This document shows, one piece after another, positions 16,994-25,883 of a stretch of 64,000 bases of DNA; the first letter of the stretch is position 1; each line of letters starts with the position of its first letter. Under the pieces are notes generated by a model. The model ran no database searches. It worked only from the letters and a program-made list of their open reading frames with translations, and was not told the DNA's origin. The translations under genes were made by a program, and so were the position numbers. Origin of the DNA: AAA164-E04 sp964342825 (GTDB lineage Bacteria; Verrucomicrobiota; Verrucomicrobiia; Limisphaerales; AAA164-E04); assembly GCA_964342825.1 (NCBI GenBank), contig CAYFHO010000019.1, forward strand, positions 1 through 64,000, read 5' to 3'.

Positions 16994-17584
16994 ATGACCC
17001 TCGCCAACCAAATCACGATCTTCCGCATCCTGATTGTTCCCGCTTTCATTGTTGTGGTGTTGTACTATGTGCATGGAGGGAGTGAATGGTTAAGATTTGG
17101 AGCTTTGGGATTATTTGGGCTGGCGGCGGTGAGCGATGCGGTGGATGGTTTTATAGCACGCAAATACAATCAAATCAGTGAACTTGGAACCGTACTCGAT
17201 CCTTTGGCGGACAAGATGCTCTTAGTATCAGGATTCATCCTGCTCAGCCTGGATAATGATCCTTATTTATCGAGTATTCCCATTTGGTTGACTGCGTTGA
17301 TTCTAAGCAGGGATGTGCTGTTGGTGCTTGGACTGATTCTGATTCACTACACTTTCGGCAAAGTCAAAGTAAAACCAAGATGGGTAGGCAAGTGTGCGAC
17401 AGTTCTACAAATGGTGATCATTTTGAGCGTCCTCGCCAAACTGCCTCAGGATTTTCTCAATTTACTGATCATTGGAGCAGGTATTTGTACGGGGCTGTCG
17501 GGAGTCTTATATTTTTGGGATGGGACTCGTCAATTGGGAACCCATCCTTCCAGCTCTCCCATTCAAAAGGAAGAAAAAGAGTGA
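16994..17584 (+). CDS. pgsA: CDP-diacylglycerol-glycerol-3-phosphate 3-phosphatidyltransferase
   Basis: 196 residues from ATG 16994, one base after the HIT stop; longer upstream starts would run through the HIT gene in another frame. It is a multi-spanning membrane enzyme with the CDP-alcohol phosphotransferase signature SDAVDGFIARKYNQ then GTVLDPLADK, holding the four metal-binding aspartates. It makes phosphatidylglycerol phosphate, the first committed step of acidic phospholipid synthesis. The 3' end abuts the convergent mutM gene with no gap. Confidence 0.93.
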   Translation: MTLANQITIFRILIVPAFIVVVLYYVHGGSEWLRFGALGLFGLAAVSDAVDGFIARKYNQISELGTVLDPLADKMLLVSGFILLSLDNDPYLSSIPIWLTALILSRDVLLVLGLILIHYTFGKVKVKPRWVGKCATVLQMVIILSVLAKLPQDFLNLLIIGAGICTGLSGVLYFWDGTRQLGTHPSSSPIQKEEKE

Positions 17585-18442
17585 TCAAATGCTCTGGCAA
17601 TCAGGGCAAAAATAAGTACTCCTTTGAGCCATTACGATCCTCTCGACAGGAGATTCACAATCACGACACGGCTTGCCTTCTCGATCATAAACTCTGAACC
17701 TCTCCTGAATCACCCTGTCCGATTTCCCTGATCTTCCGAAGTAAAAAAAGCCATCGCCAGTTTCTGCATTATGTAAATTCAGTTGGGAACTCTCACCAAT
17801 TTTTAAAGCACTTCTCAAAACTTTTCTGATACTCCTGATCAGCTTGTTCATCTCATCGCCGTTGATGAGTCCAACTTGCTGGAGCGGATGAATACCCGCG
17901 GCATGCAATGCTTCGCAAACATAGATATTACCGAGACCAGCCACGTTGGATTGATTCATCAAAAAATCCTTCACCTTGGTTTTTCGGTTGCGAAATTTTT
18001 CTTTGAGATAGCGAACATGAAATGATGTTGAGTCCAAAGGCTCCGGCCCCATGGTTTCGATACTTGAAAGATCAAGGGACCAACGCCCAAACGTTCGAGA
18101 ATCAACGTAACAAAGGTTGCCTCGATCACACTCCAGCAAGATAGCCAAATGCTTTTCCCGATACGCGTCACCTGATTTATCAGCCCAGTATAAACGACCA
18201 GTCATCCCCAAATGTATCAATAACTGAATCGAATCTGATTCTGGTCCAAGTTTGACAAGCAGGTATTTTCCTCTCCGATCGATTCCTAAAATCAATCGAC
18301 CTGCAACAATGCTTTTCAATTCAGAAACGGCATCGGGTCGAACGATTCTTTTTTTAAAAATATTCACCTTTCGAATCCTGGAACCCACAATATGAGTTTC
18401 CAAATGTCGGCGAAGGATTTCAACTTCAGGCAGTTCAGGCAT
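17585..18442 (-). CDS. mutM: Formamidopyrimidine-DNA glycosylase (Fpg/MutM)
   Basis: 285 residues. The N-terminus is PELPEVEILRR, whose Pro2 is the catalytic nucleophile after Met removal. A helix-two-turn-helix segment has NVAGLGNIYVCEALHAAGI. The C-terminal zinc finger has CRDC and CPDC. The enzyme removes 8-oxoguanine and nicks abasic sites. It is the last gene of a minus-strand operon and starts six bases after yraN. Confidence 0.97.
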   Translation of the reverse strand: MPELPEVEILRRHLETHIVGSRIRKVNIFKKRIVRPDAVSELKSIVAGRLILGIDRRGKYLLVKLGPESDSIQLLIHLGMTGRLYWADKSGDAYREKHLAILLECDRGNLCYVDSRTFGRWSLDLSSIETMGPEPLDSTSFHVRYLKEKFRNRKTKVKDFLMNQSNVAGLGNIYVCEALHAAGIHPLQQVGLINGDEMNKLIRSIRKVLRSALKIGESSQLNLHNAETGDGFFYFGRSGKSDRVIQERFRVYDREGKPCRDCESPVERIVMAQRSTYFCPDCQSI

Positions 18443-18448
18443 GAATGA

Positions 18449-18877
18449 TTAATAACGGTAAGGCTCTGGCATTGGGAACGCGTCTGGTAAATGCCGAATT
18501 TCTCGAACATTGCCAAGATCATTCAACAGCACCTCAACAATATCAAAGCGCAGTTTACATTTTGGGTATTGAAGTTGCTTGAGATAATCCATCGCCGTTT
18601 GGCAAATCAACTGCCGCTTGCGAAGGTTCACAGCCGCAGCAGGCCGGGTCCACTTCTCTTGAGACCTTGTCTTGACCTCTACGAATATCATGCACTCTCC
18701 CTGTCGAAAAATGAGATCTATCTCCCCTCTTTTCGAAGAAAAGTTGCGAACCAGGAACTTGTAACCTCGTTTGCGAAGGTAACTCTCGGCAGCTCTCTCT
18801 CCCAATTCTCCCTTTTTTAAATGATCTGGACGCGATGTTTCTCCGAACAAGGATCGAATTTGTTGCAACAATTTCAC
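18449..18877 (-). CDS. YraN/UPF0102 family endonuclease-like protein
   Basis: 142 residues. It contains GELGERAAESYLRKRGYKFLVRN and then GEIDLIF and FVEVKTR, the conserved PD-(D/E)xK-like nuclease core of this family. It often sits beside rnhB, as here. The start overlaps the rnhB stop by four bases. Cellular role is not settled; a nuclease acting on branched or damaged DNA is likely. Confidence 0.93.
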   Translation of the reverse strand: MKLLQQIRSLFGETSRPDHLKKGELGERAAESYLRKRGYKFLVRNFSSKRGEIDLIFRQGECMIFVEVKTRSQEKWTRPAAAVNLRKRQLICQTAMDYLKQLQYPKCKLRFDIVEVLLNDLGNVREIRHLPDAFPMPEPYRY

Positions 18878-19557
18878 CAGGAAAACAAAATTTGCTGTTG
18901 TCGAAGGTTTCCCAAAAAGCTGTCACGATGAATGGGACAAGGACCGTGTTTCAAAATAGCCTCTCGATGCGCAGCGGTCCCATATCCTTTGTGCTTTGCA
19001 AAGCCATACTCAGGGTACAGTGCTTCACACTCGAGCATGAGGCGATCACGGTGTTCTTTGGCAATAATACTGGCAGCTGCAATGGAGTAGCTTTTGGAAT
19101 CGCCTTTCACAATGGCAGTGTGAGGCACGGAAAGTCCCTGAACCGGGAGTCCGTCAACCAGTGCATGATCGGGATCCGGATTCACTATGAGCGCGGTTGC
19201 TGTTTTCATCGCCTTGTGGGTGGCTTTCAGGATATTGATCACATCAATCTCATCTGCCTCTACTACTCCAATTCCAAATTGAATACCGGAGTGTTGGGTT
19301 AAGAGTTGAAACAATTTCTTTCGTTTTTTGGGGCTCAATCTTTTGGAATCATGGATTCCTTCCAATTCAGGAGGTAATCCCGTTGCATACCAAGAAGCGG
19401 GCATTCTTACCGCTGCGGCTACGACGGGTCCAGCCAATGGTCCTCTCCCAGCTTCGTCAATACCCACCATGTTGACAAATCCCTGCGATCGTAATGCTCT
19501 TTCAAAAGAAAAAAGATCGCCGTGAGTTTCGTCAACTTTCGTGGAAGTACTGCTCAT
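18874..19557 (-). CDS. rnhB: Ribonuclease HII
   Basis: 227 residues with the family motif VGIDEAGRGPLAGPVVAAAV near residue 36, DSKRLSPKKR, and KGDSKSYSIAAASIIAKEHRD. It removes ribonucleotides and RNA primers from DNA. A 35-residue N-terminal extension precedes the core. The start codon overlaps the stop of the upstream PVC dehydrogenase gene (ATGA), and the stop overlaps yraN, so the cluster is translationally coupled. Confidence 0.96.
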   Translation of the reverse strand: MSSTSTKVDETHGDLFSFERALRSQGFVNMVGIDEAGRGPLAGPVVAAAVRMPASWYATGLPPELEGIHDSKRLSPKKRKKLFQLLTQHSGIQFGIGVVEADEIDVINILKATHKAMKTATALIVNPDPDHALVDGLPVQGLSVPHTAIVKGDSKSYSIAAASIIAKEHRDRLMLECEALYPEYGFAKHKGYGTAAHREAILKHGPCPIHRDSFLGNLRQQQILFSW

Positions 19558-22500
19558 TGACTGGACAAGTACTCGATCAGATCACGTAGTTCCCGTTTTG
19601 TAAGGATCTCCCCCAGACCTTCAGGCATGAGAGAGAGGGTTGATTGGCGACTCTCAATGGTGTCCTTTGGAATTTCATGCCTCGTTCCATCGGCTGATTG
19701 TACTGTCAAAATTTTCTCAGACTCATCTTTTAGTACGCCACTGATAAATTCTCCGTCTTTCAGGTCGATCGATATTGAATCATACCCTGGAGAAATCTGG
19801 CGATTAGGATCAACAATAGATTCCAGGATTTGCTCCCGCGTCAGTTGCTTGGAGGGATCTCGAAGTCGAGGCCCCACATTTCCTCCCTGGCTTCCGACTG
19901 CATGGCATCGCATACAGCCCAGATCCTGTCGCTCCTTGAAAATGATTTCTCCTTGCCGGGCATTTCCTCCATGTAGCGTGAACCGATAGCCAGCCAGGGA
20001 ATCGTCGGTCGGGAGAGAGTCCCGGTAAGATTTGACTTTCCGTTCGATATCGGACAGTTCAAATTCTTCTGCTGCTTCAATCAAATCCAAAGTCAGAGTA
20101 GAATCCAATTGATCACTCAGTAGTTGATCCAGGAGTCCATTTAACAAGGCGGCTGCCTTGGGGGTTTTCAGTTTTGCCAGACCAGCAATAGCTGCCTGAC
20201 GAACTGGGACAGAGTCACTGGTTAAATCGATTTCCAAAAGCTGAACCGCATCCTCAGGTTCAAGACCGGACTGAAGACGTACTGCTGAGGCTTGGACTGC
20301 TTCAGAGTCACTGGATCTCGCAATTGCCAAAGCTTCTACCAGCTTGGAACTTTCAAATCCAGCAAGGGCATCAAGAGCATCTATCACCACACCTTCCCCA
20401 ACATTCTTGGATTGCATCAATCGCAGTAACAGGTCGCTTTCATCCTTCAGATCAAGCGCCACCATCGCTTCTATGCTGGCACGTTTCACAGGATCGGGGC
20501 CTTCATTCATCAATTTAGCTAGTGCTAATCTCAGCGGGACTGCTGCCGAACGTGGATCTCTGGGTTCTTGAGGTCTCCATAGGCCGGTTATGGAATCTCG
20601 TTTGGGAGGATTTGCCCATTTGGCAAGGGAAAGAATAGCTTTTGCTCGCAAGTTTTCGTCTGCCTGATTGTCCTGAGCATAGGAGATTAAAAACGCGGCA
20701 TTTTCAGTGTTGCCCAATCGGTATTGAGCATTGATGGCGCGTTCTAAGGCAGGTTCGGGAAGCTTGACACGTTGAATCAGCTGGGCCAATTGTTGCTGCG
20801 CTCCTTCAATGGGTTCGTCGTTGATGGCGCGGGCGGCTTCGGTCACGATGTCGTTGTTTTTGTCCCGGAGAAAAATCGAAATTTCAGGGTGTTTCAGTCT
20901 TCTTAATGCGAGTACGGCGCCCATACGGGAAAAAGGACTCTCATTTCCAGCCGCTTCAACCAAACCGGCCAAATCATTAATGTGCGTCAAAGCCATCACG
21001 CAGGCATGCTGCAGGTATAAATCCTGCCCTTGGTTGGCTTTGAGAACCTCAAATATAGGCCCACATTGCCTGAGATTCACAAGTGTCTTCGTATCTTCAC
21101 TGTGTTGAACTTCCTGAAAACCAGCCTGAAGCGTTTTCCAAAGCCATTTGACTCCAAAAAACCTTATCCGAAGGTTCGGATGTTGCATCAGATTCAAGTA
21201 TTCACTGTAGTAACCAACCACACCTCGGTCAGCCAAAACCCGCGCTGATTGACTGACAATCTCTGGTGACGGATCGGTAAGCAGATCCTTCAGTAACTCC
21301 GCAGTGTCCCTGTATTTCGGAATCAACTGCCCGAGCCCCCAAATAGCATGGATACGGCCAAGGATGGGTTGCCTTCGATCTTTGGCAACGCGGGTCAACT
21401 CATCAAGAGCACTTAGGTTGAAAGCTCCACTGAGTACTTTGACGACGGAGGAAGTAGGAGGTTCGTAACGTCTGACCAGCTCGAATTGCGATTCCTGACG
21501 AACACGCATGTCGGGATGAGATAACAACGGACCCAGTTCCTTAATGGACAAATTCTTCAGACCACCATCCAGAAGGTTAAAAACGGATTTGAGTTCGCTG
21601 GGATTCGAGCCTTTTTGACTGATTCTAAAGATGCGGCCCTTGCCGGTTTTCTCCCAGCCCTGTATCCAGTCGGCAACATAAACACCAGGTTCGGGGCCAA
21701 ATGCAACATCTACTGGAGACAAACCCCAAAGCAACTTTCCATCCATGTAATCAGACCGATTGTCCTCAAGGTACTCTTGGCTGTGCGAAACTCGAAAACC
21801 CGCGCCATAACTTGAAACCTTAAAAAAACGAATCCCACCCGGAAAATCCGCCAGGAAAAAGTAATCTTTAAATTTCTCAGGCATTCCAGTTCCGGGATAA
21901 TAAGCAAATCCAGCGGGACCATGTCCCACATAAGCAATGGGAGGAATCAGGTGATTTCCAAGGTTGGTATCTCTCGTCTCCCATAGATGTTCGCTTTTCC
22001 ATGCTCCCATACCGGGCAACCATTGCCAGCCAAGCCTCCACCCACTGTCGCCTCCCTCCACCAGATAAATCAACCTGGCCTTGTCACCACCATCCCCATT
22101 GTTGTCGACGGTCCAAAGATTACCGTAGGAATCGAAGGCCAACTCTTGTGGATTTCTTAGGCCAGTCGCAAAAACCTCTAGTTTGGATCCGTCAGGTTGA
22201 CATCTGAAAACGGCACCGGTATGCGGGAGATCAATCAGGGTTTTTCCATCCTTTTCAACATGGGTCCCTCGATCGGCAATCGAAAAATAAATTCGACCAT
22301 CAGGCCCCATGATCAGACCATGCATATCATGGCCACCATAAGCAATATGGACGCCGAAACCGTGATGAAGAGCCCTTCGTCGATCAGAAAATCCATCGGA
22401 GTTTGTATCCTGTAACTGCCAAAGATCCGGAACACAGGTGAACCAGACTTTGTTATCCCTCACCAGAACCCCGGCCGCGACACCAGAGACCAGAGTATTG

Positions 22501-23042
22501 AATCCGTCGGCAAATACTTTGGAAATTTCAGCCTGGCCATCTTGATTGTTGTCTTCCAACAAAACAATTCGTTCGGATTCAACTTCAAGATCCCTCCAAT
22601 CAAACACGCCATCCTTGTTGCGATCCACAATGTACTTTTTGGGAATGGAGGGGTTCCCTGCGGAAAGATTGTCTTTAAGGAATTGTGCTCTGTCATCCAC
22701 TCTCGTGAATGAAAAGTCAAAATCCAACCAATCTGGAAAGCGCCTGATATCATAAACCGACGTGCGACGTCGATGGGATTCCACAACATAACACCTGCCT
22801 TTTTCATCAAAAGTCAGACTGACGGGATTAGCCAGAAGAGGTTCCGAAGCATAAATTTCCAGGTCAAATCCTGTTGCAACACTGAATCTGGAAGCAGCTT
22901 CCACAGCCTCGTCCGAAGGACCATCAGATTCAACCACAGATCCAGATGCGGGCTGACTCTGTAAAAAAAACTGAGATGTCAGGAAGGCAGCACCGAAAAG
23001 GACGATTAGAATTCGACTAGCTTGTGTGATGTGAGATGGCAT
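19554..23042 (-). CDS. PVC-type membrane-bound dehydrogenase with HEAT repeats and c-type heme domain
   Basis: 1162 residues. A signal peptide (about 1-34) is followed by a beta-propeller-like domain to ~residue 430. This carries the PVC dehydrogenase features RGTHVEKDG, ATGLRNPQELAFDSYGNLWTVD and DWIQGWEK. Helical HEAT-like repeats run from ~470 to 1010. The C-terminal domain has one heme motif, CMRCHA, followed by GGNVGPRLRD and ILESIVDPNRQISPGY. Such proteins are numerous in Planctomycetes and Verrucomicrobia and are thought to oxidise sugars or alcohols in the periplasm, passing electrons to the attached heme; no substrate is proven here. It overlaps rnhB by four bases, placing a catabolic protein at the head of a DNA-repair operon. 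Confidence 0.9.
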   Translation of the reverse strand: MPSHITQASRILIVLFGAAFLTSQFFLQSQPASGSVVESDGPSDEAVEAASRFSVATGFDLEIYASEPLLANPVSLTFDEKGRCYVVESHRRRTSVYDIRRFPDWLDFDFSFTRVDDRAQFLKDNLSAGNPSIPKKYIVDRNKDGVFDWRDLEVESERIVLLEDNNQDGQAEISKVFADGFNTLVSGVAAGVLVRDNKVWFTCVPDLWQLQDTNSDGFSDRRRALHHGFGVHIAYGGHDMHGLIMGPDGRIYFSIADRGTHVEKDGKTLIDLPHTGAVFRCQPDGSKLEVFATGLRNPQELAFDSYGNLWTVDNNGDGGDKARLIYLVEGGDSGWRLGWQWLPGMGAWKSEHLWETRDTNLGNHLIPPIAYVGHGPAGFAYYPGTGMPEKFKDYFFLADFPGGIRFFKVSSYGAGFRVSHSQEYLEDNRSDYMDGKLLWGLSPVDVAFGPEPGVYVADWIQGWEKTGKGRIFRISQKGSNPSELKSVFNLLDGGLKNLSIKELGPLLSHPDMRVRQESQFELVRRYEPPTSSVVKVLSGAFNLSALDELTRVAKDRRQPILGRIHAIWGLGQLIPKYRDTAELLKDLLTDPSPEIVSQSARVLADRGVVGYYSEYLNLMQHPNLRIRFFGVKWLWKTLQAGFQEVQHSEDTKTLVNLRQCGPIFEVLKANQGQDLYLQHACVMALTHINDLAGLVEAAGNESPFSRMGAVLALRRLKHPEISIFLRDKNNDIVTEAARAINDEPIEGAQQQLAQLIQRVKLPEPALERAINAQYRLGNTENAAFLISYAQDNQADENLRAKAILSLAKWANPPKRDSITGLWRPQEPRDPRSAAVPLRLALAKLMNEGPDPVKRASIEAMVALDLKDESDLLLRLMQSKNVGEGVVIDALDALAGFESSKLVEALAIARSSDSEAVQASAVRLQSGLEPEDAVQLLEIDLTSDSVPVRQAAIAGLAKLKTPKAAALLNGLLDQLLSDQLDSTLTLDLIEAAEEFELSDIERKVKSYRDSLPTDDSLAGYRFTLHGGNARQGEIIFKERQDLGCMRCHAVGSQGGNVGPRLRDPSKQLTREQILESIVDPNRQISPGYDSISIDLKDGEFISGVLKDESEKILTVQSADGTRHEIPKDTIESRQSTLSLMPEGLGEILTKRELRDLIEYLSSQ

Positions 23043-23192
23043 ACATACGAAATCTTCTAAGGATTTCTACCATCGAAAAAAGTCGAATTCAAGGACTCTG
23101 AAGAAATAGACAAGCCTCCTCAACCAAACCGCACTTTCGCACAGCAGCCGACCCTAACCTGTGATTACGTCACAAGCGGGGACCAGTGATTA

Positions 23193-23717
23193 TTAATGAG
23201 CCTGAGGAAGAGAATCTGAAGGAAGCTTTTCCTCTGATTTCCTAAGTTCGAAGAGGATGTTCCCTTCGCCCATTTGGCATTCTTTGAAAGCTAGTTGAAT
23301 TCTGCGCTCCCAGTCAGATTCGCTCAAACTCAAACCTGATTCTTCCAGCAGGCTCCGTTCACTCAATAATTCCCGATAGAGCTCTACATGGTAGCTACGG
23401 ATGGAAAACCGGAAGACAAACATATTCGAGAAATGACATTCCAACTTGCCTTGAGCAAACTTGAACGGATTGAAAAGAATAATGGCGGCTCCAATGAGGA
23501 GGACAGTATTGCCCAGGTTGAAAGTAAAGCCCTGAGAAACAAACCGATAACAGATATCGTATCCGTAAGCATTTACAAGATATAAAGCTGCCCCAAGAAT
23601 GATAAGCCTGGAATAGAGGTATGACCGTCTGAGACGTGTAATTTCGCCGCTGCACTTGCGAACGATGAATGCTTGTTCAGGAGTTAATTCCTGATCACTA
23701 AAGAAGATCCCCTTCAT
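23193..23717 (-). CDS. Two-pass membrane protein, unknown function
   Basis: 174 residues. Two hydrophobic segments lie at about 37-57 and 66-84, with a basic TRLRRSYLYSR stretch ahead of them. A charged, helical C-terminus follows (ELYRELLSERSLLEESGLSLSESDWERR). There is no signal peptide or known motif. It lies upstream of the PVC dehydrogenase on the same strand, 150 bases apart. The region upstream of its start holds the palindromic CGCGACAT motif, a possible operator. Confidence 0.65.
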   Translation of the reverse strand: MKGIFFSDQELTPEQAFIVRKCSGEITRLRRSYLYSRLIILGAALYLVNAYGYDICYRFVSQGFTFNLGNTVLLIGAAIILFNPFKFAQGKLECHFSNMFVFRFSIRSYHVELYRELLSERSLLEESGLSLSESDWERRIQLAFKECQMGEGNILFELRKSEEKLPSDSLPQAH

Positions 23718-23889
23718 GATTTATTAATTGAATTGCAAGTTTAGGAATAACTCCAAAATCAAAGCTGCCCGTACACCAATCAACCACTTGGCATGATTAG
23801 TTCGATGTCGCTTATTAATAAACGTTAATTTTAACTAATTATACAAGTCAATAAAATTTATTAATTTTTTGTATCTATTAGTGATCAAT

Positions 23890-23936
23890 CAGTTCCAAAA
23901 ACGCGACATTTTAGAATGTGAATTATGTCGCGTTTT
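23890..23936. promoter_or_regulatory. Palindromic operator-like site shared with the AraC-type gene region
   Basis: AAAACGCGACAT (23898-23909) and ATGTCGCGTTTT (23925-23936) are exact complements separated by 15 bases. The left arm sits in CCAAAAACGCGACATTT, identical to a string upstream of the AraC-type gene at 6.3 kb. It lies about 180 bases upstream of the two-pass membrane protein. A bidirectional terminator is an alternative reading, since short A and T runs flank the arms. Confidence 0.55.
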
Positions 23937-23970
23937 AATACCGCTTCATTTTCATACTTAAGAAAGCGAT

Positions 23971-24007
23971 AAAAAAGAGATGGCGGCACATGATGAATGT
24001 GCCGCCA
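23971..24007 (-). terminator. Rho-independent terminator for the small exported-protein genes
   Basis: On the minus strand, TGGCGGCACAT, TCATC loop, ATGTGCCGCCA is followed by TCTCTTTTTTATC. The 11-base-pair GC-rich stem plus T tract lies 22 bases after the lipoprotein stop codon. Confidence 0.9.
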
Positions 24008-24028
24008 CGTGTTCAAATACTGGCCTTT

Positions 24029-24421
24029 CTAATTTTTGGCAAACTTCTCGATCATAGCAAGATAGCGATCACACTGAGATTTTGAGATCTTCTTGGTCTT
24101 TATCAGGGTTTGAAAAGTTTCAGAAGATTCCTGCATCACGGATGTGATCTTGCCATGCACTAGTTTAGGATTTCTAAGAACGATGGATGATTGCTGATTG
24201 TTGGGATCTATCAACGCTTGCACTTCCTCCCAAGCCTGTTTTGTTTTTTTCAAAAAAGCTTCTCCTTCAGGAGTATCGACCTTTGCGTATTGGGCCCCAC
24301 CTCCACATCCGGCCAGGAGAGAGATAGCGAGAACCAGCCCCATGAGAACGTGAGATGGAAACCATGCACTAAATGGATGGTTTTCGCGAGACCTACCACT
24401 GTGTGTTGATTGATTTTGCAT
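24029..24421 (-). CDS. Small putative lipoprotein
   Basis: 130 residues. A hydrophilic N-terminus is followed by a hydrophobic stretch MGLVLAISLLAGCGGG with an LLAGC lipobox, so the mature protein would be lipid-anchored at Cys38. The remainder (about 90 residues) is helical and charged, with no known domain. An internal ATG at 24343 would give a signal without positive charge and is less likely. It is the last gene before a strong terminator and follows the next gene by 15 bases, so they are probably one transcript. Confidence 0.65.
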   Translation of the reverse strand: MQNQSTHSGRSRENHPFSAWFPSHVLMGLVLAISLLAGCGGGAQYAKVDTPEGEAFLKKTKQAWEEVQALIDPNNQQSSIVLRNPKLVHGKITSVMQESSETFQTLIKTKKISKSQCDRYLAMIEKFAKN

Positions 24422-24436
24422 GATACTGATCTGGAA

Positions 24437-25087
24437 TTATCGATTATTTGAATTCATTTTCTTTGAATCATGCTGCCTGACAACGTGTTCGTACCAGGCT
24501 TCGGCATCATTTTCCAAAGCCTCCACCCACTTCTTTCCGTATTTTTTGACGAGCCTTTTTCTTTTCACCTGGTAAGCTTCACGCTGCGCTTCGTATTCTG
24601 CGGATCGCTTTACTCTGTCTCTGTGATATTTTTCCAATGCCACCGAGAGCTTTTCTTCCAGTTGGCCACTATCTTCCAGTTGTTTGGCGTTGGCCTGTTT
24701 TGCTTTGACAGCCATCATTTCGGAAAGCATCCGAAAAATTCTACGGGAATTTGGAGTTTGCAGATGCACATCCTTAATCTTGGGATCTTTTTCAATGACA
24801 GCCTGAAATTGTTTCTTTACCTCCTCCAAAGTCTTTTCCCAATCAGGCCCGGATGCCGATAATTCTGCAAATTCAGCTTCATGTTCCTCGATAAGTTGAA
24901 TCATGGGAACTCGCAAGGTTCCACTTTCCTTTTCGGTGAGAACCGACAAAAGCTGAGTTTCAGACACATTGTCGATCAAACTGCGCACCGCAGGAGTTTT
25001 ACTTGATTCAGCCGATGTTTGAACCATTGCAGTGATAGCCACAAGAATGGTGACCATCTTGTTTCTTAATTCGATTAATTTTGCCAT
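24437..25087 (-). CDS. Exported or anchored helical protein, unknown function
   Basis: 216 residues from the ATG giving MAKLIELRNKMVTILVAITAM, a plausible signal peptide ending near TSAES; an ATG at 25147 would overlap the upstream gene. The mature part is strongly helical and charged, with long K/E/R-rich heptad-like stretches (EKLSVALEKYHRDRVKRSAEY), suggesting a coiled coil. There are no enzyme motifs. It lies between two other small exported proteins on the same strand. Confidence 0.6.
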   Translation of the reverse strand: MAKLIELRNKMVTILVAITAMVQTSAESSKTPAVRSLIDNVSETQLLSVLTEKESGTLRVPMIQLIEEHEAEFAELSASGPDWEKTLEEVKKQFQAVIEKDPKIKDVHLQTPNSRRIFRMLSEMMAVKAKQANAKQLEDSGQLEEKLSVALEKYHRDRVKRSAEYEAQREAYQVKRKRLVKKYGKKWVEALENDAEAWYEHVVRQHDSKKMNSNNR

Positions 25088-25113
25088 AATTTTAACTTTT
25101 TTTGTGATGAGTG

Positions 25114-25674
25114 TTAGTGGGTATGAATTTGAGCTTCGTTTAGACATTGAAAATGAAGGAGATCGACCAATGCCATGGCGTTGTTGAACAAGTTCTCAGC
25201 TTCTTCCAGCGCATCTTGCCATGTGGTCATGATTTGATTGAACGAAGTGTTGTAGTTGTAGAGGGCAAGTGCCATGGAACTGTTATAGGTATTCAGTGCC
25301 TGGGTGGCCTGAACCAGCGCATTGAGTTCTGCCATGGTAAGACAGGCAGCGGCAGTGGCACTCCAACCTTGAGCCAGGCATATGGCTTCCTGAATGTAAT
25401 AGTTAGTCATGATACCCATCATGGCAGTGGTGTAAGTGTTCCATGCCGCTACTTCGGCCGCGTTCCGGTCTGCCTCAGTTTGCGCCATGTCTGCAAGCAT
25501 GCGATTCGTTGCTATATGTTCACGAATGTCTCGATCTCGAGTCACATGATTCACTCGGTTGTCACGTAGGGTGTGACACGCTGCAATGGCTGCACTGATG
25601 GAGTGCGCCCGAACCTCCCGTTTTACGCTACCTATTAATAATAATAGTGTTAGCACAATTTTTATGATCCTCAT
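25114..25674 (-). CDS. Small exported helical protein, unknown function
   Basis: 186 residues from the ATG giving MRIIKIVLTLLLLIG, a clear signal peptide ending near VRAHS; an upstream ATG at 25785 adds an unlikely leader. The mature protein is Ala/Asn/Thr-rich and helical (AQTEADRNAAEVAAWNTY), with cysteines in AACHT, AICLAQ, AACLTM and FQCLN that could form disulfides. No known family. A sigma-70-like promoter sits ~90 bases upstream, and the gene probably leads the three-gene unit ending at 24029. Confidence 0.6.
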   Translation of the reverse strand: MRIIKIVLTLLLLIGSVKREVRAHSISAAIAACHTLRDNRVNHVTRDRDIREHIATNRMLADMAQTEADRNAAEVAAWNTYTTAMMGIMTNYYIQEAICLAQGWSATAAACLTMAELNALVQATQALNTYNSSMALALYNYNTSFNQIMTTWQDALEEAENLFNNAMALVDLLHFQCLNEAQIHTH

Positions 25675-25762
25675 GATTTTTATATAATATTTATATAATT
25701 TATTTATTTTATCATTTACACACTCTGAAAGGGCGCACATGGAGTATGTTGTGAATTTTGAA

Positions 25763-25790
25763 AAAGTATTAAAATTTAAATTCATGTCAA
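25763..25790 (-). promoter_or_regulatory. Candidate sigma-70-type promoter
   Basis: On the minus strand TTGACA (25790-25785), a 16-base spacer and TACTTT (25768-25763). The -35 is a perfect consensus match and the -10 is partial. The start site would be near 25755, giving a leader of about 80 bases. Confidence 0.4.
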
Positions 25791-25883
25791 TAATAATACC
25801 TATTTTTCGAACCTTAGGTGCTCGAATATAGCTATCCCCTCAACACTTGCTAATGATTGGGAAATACTCTTAGAGTGTGGTCT

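Larger units (their letters stand above)
23718..24028. other. AT-rich intergenic region with a palindrome and a terminator
   Basis: About 310 bases. It includes a very AT-rich run near 23810-23880 that could hold a promoter for the two-pass membrane protein, the CGCGACAT palindrome and the terminator of the next minus-strand genes. No coding frame is supported. Confidence 0.6.
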
